A stretch of 64,000 bases of DNA from Marinobacter santoriniensis NKSG1 (GTDB taxonomy: Bacteria > Pseudomonadota > Gammaproteobacteria > Pseudomonadales > Oleiphilaceae): contig NZ_APAT01000019.1 of the NCBI RefSeq assembly GCF_000347775.1, forward strand, positions 62,001-126,000, written 5' to 3'. The notes under the pieces were generated by a model. That model did not search any database. It was not told where the DNA came from and worked only from the letters and a program-made list of their open reading frames with translations. The position numbers were made by a program, and so were the translations under genes. This document shows positions 33,485 to 41,466 of the stretch, piece by piece. The stretch's first letter is position 1. Every line of letters begins with the position of its first letter.

Positions 33485-35733
33485 CGATTGCGCCCGGTCT
33501 GTTTGGCCCGGTACATAGCCTGATCTGCCTGCCTCAAGAGCTGGTCACCATCCAGCTCTTCGGGTTGCGGGTAGTAGGTGTACCCCATGCTGGCCGAAAC
33601 CCGGACCGAATGGCTGGCGACCCAGGTCGGTTTGGCGATGGCCTGGAGCAGGCGATCCAGCAGGGCCTCAAGAGCCTCAGTATCGCCGACATTGACTACC
33701 AGGGCGGCGAATTCGTCGCCACCCAGCCGTGCCAGGGTATCTTCTTCCCGAAGCTCCGCCCGCATACGGGTGGCGACATCCACCAGCAACTCATCGCCCG
33801 CCTGGTGACCAAAGGCGTCATTCACCGGTTTGAACTCATCCAGATCGATATAGACAACGGCCAGCCGATAGTCCTGGCGACGAGCCTGGGCCATCGCCTG
33901 CTGAAGCCGCTCGGCGAACAGGACCCGGTTAGGCAACTGTGTCAGCGCATCGTAGTGCGCCATGGTCCGAAGTTTCTCTTCCTGGGCTTTGAGCTTGCTG
34001 ATATCGGAAAACAATCCGACGAAATGGGTCACGGAACCACTGTCGTCCCGTACCGGGCTGATGGTCAGGGCCGCCATGTAACGCTGGCCGCCCTGCCGCT
34101 TGCTGGCGAACTCTCCACGCCAGAACCCCTGCTGGAGGCAGCTTGAGAAGACCGCAGTGCCCTCGTCCAGCGGCAACGGAGGCAAACGCCCGATGGCCCG
34201 GCTGCGCACCCAGCCGGTAATTTCGGTATAGGCATCGTTAACGTCGATCACCATACCGTGGCTATCGGTGATGAATATCGCTTCCCGCGCATGCTCGAAG
34301 ACACTGGCGGCGAGGCGCTGCCGTTGTTCGGACTCTTTCCGGTCGGTGATGTCATACCACGAGCACAGGATGAATGGCTCGCCCTCACCGGGTTCGTGAA
34401 TCGGCGCCAGCGTCATATCCACCCAGACCTGAGAACCATCGGATCGCCGGAACAGCCATTCCAGTTGTTCCACGGCTCCGTCCCTGACGTGATCCAGCAA
34501 GGTGGCCAGTTTCGCGCTGGACAGACTGCCATCGGGCTGCAACCGGGGTGAGAAAGCAGCGATGTCCTTCCCGATCAATGACAGTGGCGAACTGAACTGA
34601 AGCAGATCAACCGCAGCGCGGTTGCTGTCCATGAACACGGAATCACTGAGCGTGAGCATGGGCTGCGGCCAACTCAGGATCAGACGTCGCAGCCTTTTTT
34701 GCTCCTTTCCCAGCTGACGCTTTTTCCGTCCCAGCCAGAGTGCCGTCATCACAAGCATCAACAGCAAAACCGATACGGTAATTACCCAGAGGCGGTATTG
34801 CTCAAACACTTCCGTCCAGGCAACCCGCGGCACTTGATCGTAGGGCGCAACCCGCAAGCTCCGGGCCAGGGCTTCCACCGAATGGTAATCCGCCGGGGGC
34901 GAAAAGCCGGAGATGCCTGCTGCAAGGGCTGCAGGATAGGTGTCCTCAATGGAAAACAGCGCCGAGGCGAACCGCCGAACGATTTCGTCATCCACGTGGG
35001 GCAATGCGGCCATGGGCCACTCCGGGTACAGACGGGTTGAGACGACGAAGGGAAAACCTTTCAGATCCTGGCGGTTCACGACATGTATGCGGTCAGCCAA
35101 GGTGGGATCTTCGGCCTCCAACTGCTCAAGAATCCCGGATCTGACGAATCCTACATCCGCATCCCCGGCCAACACCGCGCGAACCACCCGGTCGTGTGTA
35201 CCTACCAGTTTGAAACGGTTTTCCCGACGGGCATCCACGCCGGCATTTTCCAGTTCAAAAAGAGGCGCCAGGAAACCGCCCAGATAGTCCATACCCGGTG
35301 TGGCAACGGTCTTGCCCGCGATATCCGCCAGTGTCTGGATATCATCGCGGCCCGCTTCCGTGAATATTACCCCTCCGAGACTCGAGGTTGCCGTCTCGCC
35401 CTCTTTGCGAACGAGGGTGGCCAGAACACCCGTCAGGCTGCGCTCACTGCGAATAACCAGAAAATGACTGGGATTGGTCATGAAAAAATCAAGCTGGTTG
35501 GCCGCCAGGGCGCGATCCATCTCATCTTGCGTCAGCACTTCCAACTGGATGGGGATACCAATCCGCCCAGACAGGTAGTCCGCCAGCGGCTGGTAACGGT
35601 TGGCTACGATCGAATCCGGACGATAGGCGAGGATCCCCAGCTTCAGGGAACTGACTGTCTTTGCCAACGCCAGGCATGGCGGGGCCAGAGACGCCAGAGT
35701 GACAATCAGGAACACCATGATCGCGCGTTTCAT
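33445..35733 (-). CDS. Diguanylate cyclase with periplasmic PhnD-like sensor and PAS domains
   Basis: A 762-residue receptor cyclase. Order: a signal peptide (1-24), a periplasmic phosphate/phosphonate-binding-protein-like domain (about 30-275, with LGILAYRPDSIVANRYQPLADYLS and DFFMTNPSHFLVI typical of PhnD), one membrane helix at about 315-335, PAS1 (345-470), PAS2 (475-600), and a GGDEF domain with the intact signature at 671-675. An RxxD inhibitory site (REED) lies five residues before it, so product feedback inhibition is expected. It should make c-di-GMP in response to a ligand bound in the periplasm. The ATG overlaps the stop of an orphan substrate-binding lipoprotein gene (ATGA), so ligand sensing may be shared. 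Confidence 0.93.
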   Translation of the reverse strand: MKRAIMVFLIVTLASLAPPCLALAKTVSSLKLGILAYRPDSIVANRYQPLADYLSGRIGIPIQLEVLTQDEMDRALAANQLDFFMTNPSHFLVIRSERSLTGVLATLVRKEGETATSSLGGVIFTEAGRDDIQTLADIAGKTVATPGMDYLGGFLAPLFELENAGVDARRENRFKLVGTHDRVVRAVLAGDADVGFVRSGILEQLEAEDPTLADRIHVVNRQDLKGFPFVVSTRLYPEWPMAALPHVDDEIVRRFASALFSIEDTYPAALAAGISGFSPPADYHSVEALARSLRVAPYDQVPRVAWTEVFEQYRLWVITVSVLLLMLVMTALWLGRKKRQLGKEQKRLRRLILSWPQPMLTLSDSVFMDSNRAAVDLLQFSSPLSLIGKDIAAFSPRLQPDGSLSSAKLATLLDHVRDGAVEQLEWLFRRSDGSQVWVDMTLAPIHEPGEGEPFILCSWYDITDRKESEQRQRLAASVFEHAREAIFITDSHGMVIDVNDAYTEITGWVRSRAIGRLPPLPLDEGTAVFSSCLQQGFWRGEFASKRQGGQRYMAALTISPVRDDSGSVTHFVGLFSDISKLKAQEEKLRTMAHYDALTQLPNRVLFAERLQQAMAQARRQDYRLAVVYIDLDEFKPVNDAFGHQAGDELLVDVATRMRAELREEDTLARLGGDEFAALVVNVGDTEALEALLDRLLQAIAKPTWVASHSVRVSASMGYTYYPQPEELDGDQLLRQADQAMYRAKQTGRNRYCAFRAGESGSE

Positions 35734-36689
35734 GAGGCGTCTCCGGGCAGGAAGGCGTCATTGCTGAGCACAGGCGTCGTCAGTGCCCGCGACATCAATC
35801 CCTCGCCCAGCAGCAAGCGGGACAGGTGCCGGGCAACCGTATCGATACGACCATTGGTCTCGAGATACCGACGATTGGCGGCCAGATCGGGCAGCATGAC
35901 CGTCGCCAACGCCGAACGGACATCGTCTGGTGAAACGCCCTGACGGGCAGCTACCCGGTAGACCGAGTCATACATGTTGCGAACAAGGTAACGCAACCCG
36001 GAAAAGTGGGCCTCCAGGAGATCTGACACCACCTGGGGGTTCGACCTGGCCTCTTCACGGGTCACAACCAGCACGTCGAAAATGGTATCCGGCACCATAC
36101 TGCTGTCAAATAGCCGCTCTCCGCCGGCGTCTTCCAGAAGCGAGGCGACAGGTTCATAGCACACCGAGGCGTCTACCTCATTCCGCTTCCAGGCATCGAG
36201 GTGTTCATCCACCGGCAGGTCCACAATGACCACCTGTTCCGGGGCAATGTCCGCCCTGTCGAGAATGGTCAGTAGCAGGGTGCCGGAAACACCGCCAAGT
36301 TCCGTGGCGATGCGCTTACCCCGCAGCTCGTCAATCGAATGGATATCCGGCCTGACGATGAGCACATCCGCTCCGGCCGACACATCGGCAACGCCCACCA
36401 CATACAGCTCCGGCCCTTCGACATGCACCCGGATCGCCTCATCCAGCGTCAGGGCCGCACCGGCCAACGTGCCGGACTGAAGTCTGTCGATCGAATCCGC
36501 CGACGACTGGCCTTTTATCAACTTTACGTCATCGCTGAGCCAGCCAAACTCCTCAGCCAGGTACAACGGTTCGTAGCCAATCCAGGGGTGAAGACCAAAT
36601 TGGAGGGGTTTTCGGCGGGAACAGCCTCCAAGCCCGGAGACTGCCAGACCCGCGGCAAGGGAAAGACCGATGAATTCGCGTCGGTGCAT
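35730..36689 (-). CDS. Orphan ABC-type substrate-binding lipoprotein (SsuA/NMT1-like)
   Basis: A 319-residue lipoprotein with a twin-arginine-like N-terminus (MHRREFIGLS) and lipobox GLGGC (Cys about residue 23). The mature part is a periplasmic-binding-protein type 2 domain of the nitrate/sulfonate/taurine group: FGLHPWIGYEPLYLAEEFGWL, then RPDIHSIDELRGKRIATELGGVSGTLL. No permease or ATPase gene is adjacent. Instead its stop overlaps the ATG of the sensor diguanylate cyclase, which suggests that it captures a ligand for signalling rather than for uptake. The ligand is unknown. Confidence 0.85.
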   Translation of the reverse strand: MHRREFIGLSLAAGLAVSGLGGCSRRKPLQFGLHPWIGYEPLYLAEEFGWLSDDVKLIKGQSSADSIDRLQSGTLAGAALTLDEAIRVHVEGPELYVVGVADVSAGADVLIVRPDIHSIDELRGKRIATELGGVSGTLLLTILDRADIAPEQVVIVDLPVDEHLDAWKRNEVDASVCYEPVASLLEDAGGERLFDSSMVPDTIFDVLVVTREEARSNPQVVSDLLEAHFSGLRYLVRNMYDSVYRVAARQGVSPDDVRSALATVMLPDLAANRRYLETNGRIDTVARHLSRLLLGEGLMSRALTTPVLSNDAFLPGDAS

Positions 36690-36799
36690 GCGGGCGTGAG
36701 ATCCTTGTACTTCGGGAAAGCTGGTGGCTGCATTTTGAACGATAGTCTATCGCGTCCGGCAGAGGCCACCAAATTTATCCCGGAATTGCACCAGATCAA

Positions 36800-37711
36800 T
36801 TATCCGCCCAGGGCCAGGAAAACGCCCATCAGAACGGGCGAAAGAAAGGAAAGCAGAAAGCCCGAGGCAATCGCGACCGGAACACAGGCCAGGCCGCCAC
36901 TGTTCTTGATGACCGGCAATGTGAAATCCATGGCCGTGGCACCACCATAACCGATCGCCATTGCAGGCCGGGACCGGATGATGACCGGGATCACTGCCAG
37001 AGCAATGATTTCCCGAAGCACATCGTTCAGGAAGGCCACGCCTCCCCAGGCCGGCCCCAGGGCATCGCCCACCACGATGCCAGACAGGGAATACCAGCCA
37101 AACCCGGATACCAGGGCCAGCACATCGTGCCAGGGCAGGTCCAGAACCGGCATCAGCAACAGCCCTGCAACCAGGGAACTGGCGGTAACCGCCAGGGCCA
37201 TACCCAAACCGAAGCGATTGACCAGCAAACGACGCAGGGAGAGCCCTGCATTACGAAGCTGCAAGCCAATCAGGAACAGCAACAGCATCAATGCACCGGT
37301 GGCCACCTGATCAACCATGGGCAGGGCAGGCAGGAGGAAAAATCCGGCCAGAAGCCCGGCAACAACCGCCATCAAGGGTTTGAGCCCGGCGAGAAACAGG
37401 CGCCGATACCCCGCTGGACCGGCTTCTGTCGGCTCATCGATCGGCATCGGGTCCCAGCGATGACACAGCCAGAGCCCCAGCATATTGGCGGCCAACAGGG
37501 TCATAACCAGCAAACCAACCTGGCCAGCCATGTTTGCCAGTTGGTCAACCAGCCCTTCCATCTGACCCAGCCCCAGGCCGAGCAGCGCAAGAATGAAATA
37601 GACCAGAACCTCCACGGTGTGGTGGATGACGGTCATGGCACGCCGATTGGACAGGGACAGGGCAAAGCCAAGGAACAGCGGCGCCAGGATGAGCAAAGCT
37701 CCGGTCAGCAT
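36800..37711 (-). CDS. lysO: LysO-family L-lysine exporter
   Basis: A 303-residue integral membrane protein with about eight or nine hydrophobic segments, matching the LysO (YbjE) family that exports lysine. Family-typical segments are VSGFGWYSLSGIVVGDALGPAWGGVAFLNDVLRE and GYGGATAMDFTLPVIKNSGG in the second half, with acidic residues in the membrane that fit proton-coupled export. The length is near E. coli LysO (299). GAG lies 6 bases before the ATG. It follows the DUF2288 gene by 12 bp, forming an operon. Confidence 0.85.
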   Translation of the reverse strand: MLTGALLILAPLFLGFALSLSNRRAMTVIHHTVEVLVYFILALLGLGLGQMEGLVDQLANMAGQVGLLVMTLLAANMLGLWLCHRWDPMPIDEPTEAGPAGYRRLFLAGLKPLMAVVAGLLAGFFLLPALPMVDQVATGALMLLLFLIGLQLRNAGLSLRRLLVNRFGLGMALAVTASSLVAGLLLMPVLDLPWHDVLALVSGFGWYSLSGIVVGDALGPAWGGVAFLNDVLREIIALAVIPVIIRSRPAMAIGYGGATAMDFTLPVIKNSGGLACVPVAIASGFLLSFLSPVLMGVFLALGG

Positions 37712-37723
37712 AGATGTCTCGAT

Positions 37724-38041
37724 TCAGTGAAGTTTCTGGCCGGATTGATCTTGGACCAGGACCCAGGGCGCCACCACCACGGCCCATAATTCAGCATTGC
37801 GGTCGTACCAGGCGCGAGCCAGATCCGGGCTGACTTCGCCCACCAGGTCTTCGCGCATCCAGCTTTCAAACCGGGCCTTGTTGTCCTCGGTGAGCTCGGC
37901 GGCAACCTCCAGAAGGTCCAGCGCCGGCGCCACTCGGACAACGTTGCCACGGGCATAGTAGGTTTGCAGTTCGTGCCAGTGAATACGGGACGTTTCGAGG
38001 TTCAGCTTTGCTTTCAGTTCGTCCCGCGAGGAAGTTGCCAT
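37724..38041 (-). CDS. DUF2288 family protein
   Basis: A 105-residue soluble protein of unknown function. The family pattern is clear: KLNLETSRIHWHELQTYYARGNVVRVAPALDLLEVAAELTEDN, then a helix with SWMREDLVGEVSPDLARAWYDRNAELWAVVVAPWVLVQD. ATG 38041 (GAGG 6 bases upstream) was preferred over a start six codons earlier. It is the first gene of an operon with lysO. I do not know a demonstrated function for this family. Confidence 0.8.
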   Translation of the reverse strand: MATSSRDELKAKLNLETSRIHWHELQTYYARGNVVRVAPALDLLEVAAELTEDNKARFESWMREDLVGEVSPDLARAWYDRNAELWAVVVAPWVLVQDQSGQKLH

Positions 38042-38125
38042 AGGTGCCTCTCGCTGCAAGATCAGAATCCGGGCGCAAGCCTACCGAAAAAGGCGCGTCG
38101 GCGCACCAGCCGGGGCACGCAAAGA

Positions 38126-38518
38126 TCAGTTGTCTGCAAGGATATGACGGATCGTGTCGGCCAGCGTCATCGGATCAAACGGCTTGGGAATCACGCCGAG
38201 CGCACCCAACCTGAGATAGTGATCCACTTCGGATTCCTGGAGCCGTGCGGTCATGAAAATCACCGGCACATCCCGCACTCCCTGATCGTTACGGAGCGCC
38301 TGGAGGGTTTCGGGACCATCCATGCCGGGCATCATGACATCCAGCAGTACCAGGTCGGGCGCAAAACCGGGGGCCTCCAGCAAACCCGCTTCCCCGCTTT
38401 CGCAGGTCCGGACGGTGAAACCGCCGACATCCTCAAGCGCCAGCTCGGCAATGGCGCGGATATCGGGATCATCCTCGATATACAGGATACGGGCAGCCCG
38501 ATCAGTTGGCAGAAGCAT
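38126..38518 (-). CDS. Stand-alone response regulator receiver protein
   Basis: A 130-residue single receiver domain. The phospho-acceptor is D60 (LVLLDVMMPGMDG), with the acidic pair at IEDDPD (15-19), T in FMTA, and K in IPKPF near residue 111, so it is fully competent for phosphorylation. AGGAGG lies 9 bases before the ATG. Its start overlaps the 3' end of the REC-HDOD gene by 17 bp, so it is translated with the upstream signalling genes and may act as the relay's output or as a phosphate sink. Confidence 0.93.
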   Translation of the reverse strand: MLLPTDRAARILYIEDDPDIRAIAELALEDVGGFTVRTCESGEAGLLEAPGFAPDLVLLDVMMPGMDGPETLQALRNDQGVRDVPVIFMTARLQESEVDHYLRLGALGVIPKPFDPMTLADTIRHILADN

Positions 38519-39656
38519 TGTCCGGGACCTCCTGCTGGTTGCTACCCAGGCCGAGCCGTCTCATCAGCCTCCGGCATTCGTCAGTCTCGGTTTTACCATC
38601 CGCCAGCAAAGCGGCAGTCCTCATCAGAAGACAATCCTCCTGTGTCGAACCATTCGGCAGGAAGTGAACGGCCCCGATCCTTTCACGCAGCTCCAACGCG
38701 AGGCGCCACTGGACTTTCAACTCATTGCCAAACGTTTGCGCCCACGTCCGGAGGCATTCCTCGGCCTCGGCTTCATCAAGGCTCCCACCCTGTAAAACGT
38801 ATTCGTTCAACACCCTCAATACGGCCAGCTCGCCAACACGACTGAGCAATGCCGCCTTCTGAAACGCAAAGGGCGACTTTTTGAGACTCAGAGCCAGGCG
38901 CTGGGCCTCCTTCGAGATCGACAGCGTCATGTCCCGGTAGCGATCGGCGAGCATTTTCAAAACCGGACTTTGCATGGCGCCGGACACATCCAGCGACAGC
39001 GCCAGCACGTAGTTGAGCGCCATCGGTATACCGAGAAAGCTGATGGCATCCCTGAGGGTCTGGATGGGCTCTCCAGAACGCCTGAGCGATGCCCCATTGG
39101 ACACATCGAGGAGGCGCGCCAGAATACCCGTCTGATCCCGCCAACGTTCGGCGAGCTGAGCCGGCGAGAGCTGATCCCGGCGCGTTATCAAGTCCAGGAC
39201 TTCGGTGACGTCAATGGCCCCGGGCAGCTGAACAATATGGCCCTGGTAGCTGGCCAGCATCTCGACCGGCGTACGCGAAGACACACCATCATCCCTGACT
39301 TTCAACAACGCACTCAGGCGTTTATGGAGCACATCAACGTTGAACGGTTTGGTGATGTAGGCGCTTATTCCGTAGTGGGCCGCCTGCAACACGGAATCCC
39401 GGTCTGAACGCCCGGACACCATGACGATCGGCAAATCCTGATCCTTCGACCGAATGGTTTTCACCAGCTGAAGCCCGGAACCATCCGGGAGATTCCAGTC
39501 TGCCACCACCAGATCAAAAGACGAATCCTGCAGGGCCGCTCTGGCCCCACGCACATCCGGAGCCAGCGTTACCTGCATCCCCGGATGCAGCCCGACCAGT
39601 ACCGTTTCGAGGAGCTCACCTACCAGCTCATCGTCTTCAATAATCAGGGATTTCAA
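38502..39656 (-). CDS. Response regulator with REC and HDOD-like output domain
   Basis: A 384-residue protein. The N-terminal receiver has the phospho-acceptor at D53 (LVVADWNLPDGSG) and the switch lysine in ITKPF. The remainder is a helical HDOD-type domain (LPGAIDVTEVLDLITRRDQLSPAQLAERWRDQ, and a DAISFLGIPMALNYVLALSL segment), a fold used in bacterial signalling to bind partner proteins rather than to cleave nucleotides. The start is a TTG at 39656 with AGGAGG 4 bases upstream, overlapping the stop of the upstream GGDEF gene by 4 bp. It is part of a signalling operon running from 41335 to 38126. Confidence 0.88.
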   Translation of the reverse strand: MKSLIIEDDELVGELLETVLVGLHPGMQVTLAPDVRGARAALQDSSFDLVVADWNLPDGSGLQLVKTIRSKDQDLPIVMVSGRSDRDSVLQAAHYGISAYITKPFNVDVLHKRLSALLKVRDDGVSSRTPVEMLASYQGHIVQLPGAIDVTEVLDLITRRDQLSPAQLAERWRDQTGILARLLDVSNGASLRRSGEPIQTLRDAISFLGIPMALNYVLALSLDVSGAMQSPVLKMLADRYRDMTLSISKEAQRLALSLKKSPFAFQKAALLSRVGELAVLRVLNEYVLQGGSLDEAEAEECLRTWAQTFGNELKVQWRLALELRERIGAVHFLPNGSTQEDCLLMRTAALLADGKTETDECRRLMRRLGLGSNQQEVPDNASAN

Positions 39657-40771
39657 TGGGCCTCCTGCGGAGCATTCTGGGGCCCCGACCGAAAAACCGT
39701 AACGCCGTTTCTGCCATTGTACTTACGCCGATACAGTGCTGCGTCGGCGGCGTTGAGCGACTCGTCCGCCGTACTCAGCGCATGGATGGCAGCGATCCCG
39801 GCACTCAAGGTGACGTGGAAACGGTCCTGGCCAGCGGTAAATGCCAGTGCCGAGAAACTGGCGGCGATGTCTTGCATGACCCTCTCCGCGTCGTCGAGAT
39901 CACATCCCGGCATGACGACCAGAAACTCCTCACCACCATAACGGCCAATCAGATCCGTTTCGCGCAACCGGTTGCGCAACAGATTGGCCAGCGATTTGAT
40001 GACCGTATCGCCGACTACATGCCCCCAGGTATCGTTCACCGTCTTGAAATGATCCAGATCCAGCATCACCACTGCCGAGGTGCGTCCGTCACGACGACAC
40101 CGCGCCACTTCCTGCTCGAGAGTCTGCTTGATCAATGAGTGTTTCAGCAGACCGGTCAGGCTGTCCTGATTCATGAGGTCCGAAAGCAGGCGGGCTCTCA
40201 GGCAACGGATCTGCACCGAGCGCACCAGATAATCATCGGACACCGGTTTCATGAGAAAATCGTCCGCGCCCTTGGACAGGGCATCCAACTGGATGTCCGG
40301 ATCGTCCTCCGAGGACAGATATATAATCGGCAGACTCAGCCACTGCGCATCGAACCGGATCATGCGGGCCAGGTGGACCCCCGAATACCCATCCAGTTGC
40401 ACGTCCATCAAGACCAGATCCGGACGGAATGCGGCCATATCCGACAACAGCCTGGTCGGATCATTGACGATCCGCACGTCAATGCCCGCCAGATGCAGCA
40501 CCAGCCGGTAATGCTCTGCAAGATCCGGATCGTCTTCGACGAGAATCACCCGCCCCCGGGTACCCCGGGCCTGATCCGCAGACAGTTTTTCTATGCGCTC
40601 CACCAGCTCCGGCAGCTGTATCGGATCCGGGAAAAATCCCCGAGCGCCGTTTTCAGCCAACTCATATCGATTGTCAAAAGAATCGTGTCCACCGACTGCA
40701 AAAATCGGCAACCGGAGAATAGCCGGATCCGAACTCGAATTACGGACCGCCCGGACCTTGGGGACTTGCAC
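39653..40771 (-). CDS. Response regulator diguanylate cyclase (3' part of an Hpt-REC-REC-GGDEF gene split by an in-frame TGA)
   Basis: From the GTG at 40771 this gives 372 residues: the rest of a degenerate receiver, a complete receiver with phospho-acceptor in LVLMDVQLDG and switch lysine in LMKPV, and a GGDEF domain (GGEEF) with an intact RxxD inhibitory site (RETD) five residues before it, so cyclase activity is expected. The frame is the same as that of the fragment at 40811-41335, separated only by the TGA at 40811-40813 and 13 sense codons. No ribosome site precedes the GTG, so expression would need readthrough or reinitiation. Confidence 0.8.
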   Translation of the reverse strand: MQVPKVRAVRNSSSDPAILRLPIFAVGGHDSFDNRYELAENGARGFFPDPIQLPELVERIEKLSADQARGTRGRVILVEDDPDLAEHYRLVLHLAGIDVRIVNDPTRLLSDMAAFRPDLVLMDVQLDGYSGVHLARMIRFDAQWLSLPIIYLSSEDDPDIQLDALSKGADDFLMKPVSDDYLVRSVQIRCLRARLLSDLMNQDSLTGLLKHSLIKQTLEQEVARCRRDGRTSAVVMLDLDHFKTVNDTWGHVVGDTVIKSLANLLRNRLRETDLIGRYGGEEFLVVMPGCDLDDAERVMQDIAASFSALAFTAGQDRFHVTLSAGIAAIHALSTADESLNAADAALYRRKYNGRNGVTVFRSGPQNAPQEAH

Positions 40772-40810
40772 CGGCGACGCCAGAAGCGCGACGACACCCG
40801 AGTTCTCGGC

Positions 40811-41335
40811 TCAATCAATCGCGTTCATCATGGCATCGACGGACACTTCCAGGCTATCAAATCCGTAACTCGACAGTTCCCGACACAGCAATGAGGCCCG
40901 ATCTGTATCCTCATCCACGATCAGTAATCGTGCCTGTTTACCGTCAAGCGGGGTTCGGTCGAATACATTCGCCTTATCAAGAGATGCGTCATGCGCGCTG
41001 CTCGTTTGATGGCCAGCCAGTGAGCGGAGTACCTGAAGCCCGGACGACAGTTCCTCGAAAAGCCTTGCCTTATGTCCCGAATCAAGCCTGCTTTCATCTT
41101 CTATGCAGGCAACCGGTTTGAGGACCTTTTCCAGCGCGCGCGCCGCCCGCCCGACATCCGGCATACCAAAGGTTCCGGCCGAGCCGGCGAGGCGATGAAG
41201 GCGATGATACGCCGAGCAAAGTGCGCCACCGTCATCATCAGAAACCAAACGATCCGCTTCTTTCTGCAGACACTCCAGATCTTCGGAAAGCCGGACCAGG
41301 AAGCGCTCTTTCAATCTGGCCAGCTTGGCAGGCAT
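40811..41335 (-). CDS. Hpt phosphotransfer protein with truncated receiver (5' part of split Hpt-REC-REC-GGDEF gene)
   Basis: This 174-residue product has an Hpt domain with the phosphorylatable His in YHRLHRLAGSAGTFGMPDVGRAARALE (about residues 40-66), then the first half of a receiver (ARLLIVDEDTDRASLLCRELSSYGFDSLEVS) that stops at a TGA. The same frame continues after the TGA into the rest of the receiver, so the stop is most simply a nonsense change (CGA to TGA). An ATG at 41335 is used here; a GTG at 41395 is also in frame. It diverges from the sensor kinase gene at 41467. Confidence 0.8.
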   Translation of the reverse strand: MPAKLARLKERFLVRLSEDLECLQKEADRLVSDDDGGALCSAYHRLHRLAGSAGTFGMPDVGRAARALEKVLKPVACIEDESRLDSGHKARLFEELSSGLQVLRSLAGHQTSSAHDASLDKANVFDRTPLDGKQARLLIVDEDTDRASLLCRELSSYGFDSLEVSVDAMMNAID

Positions 41336-41466
41336 GTCTGGTGCGTTGGTATACGGCAAACCACAATCTCCACGAGAACCGGATGTTCCCCACACAAAAA
41401 ATCCACTAATCTTCGGTCTATAAAATCACGTTTCGCTGACCAACACTATTATCCTGAGGAACGAAT

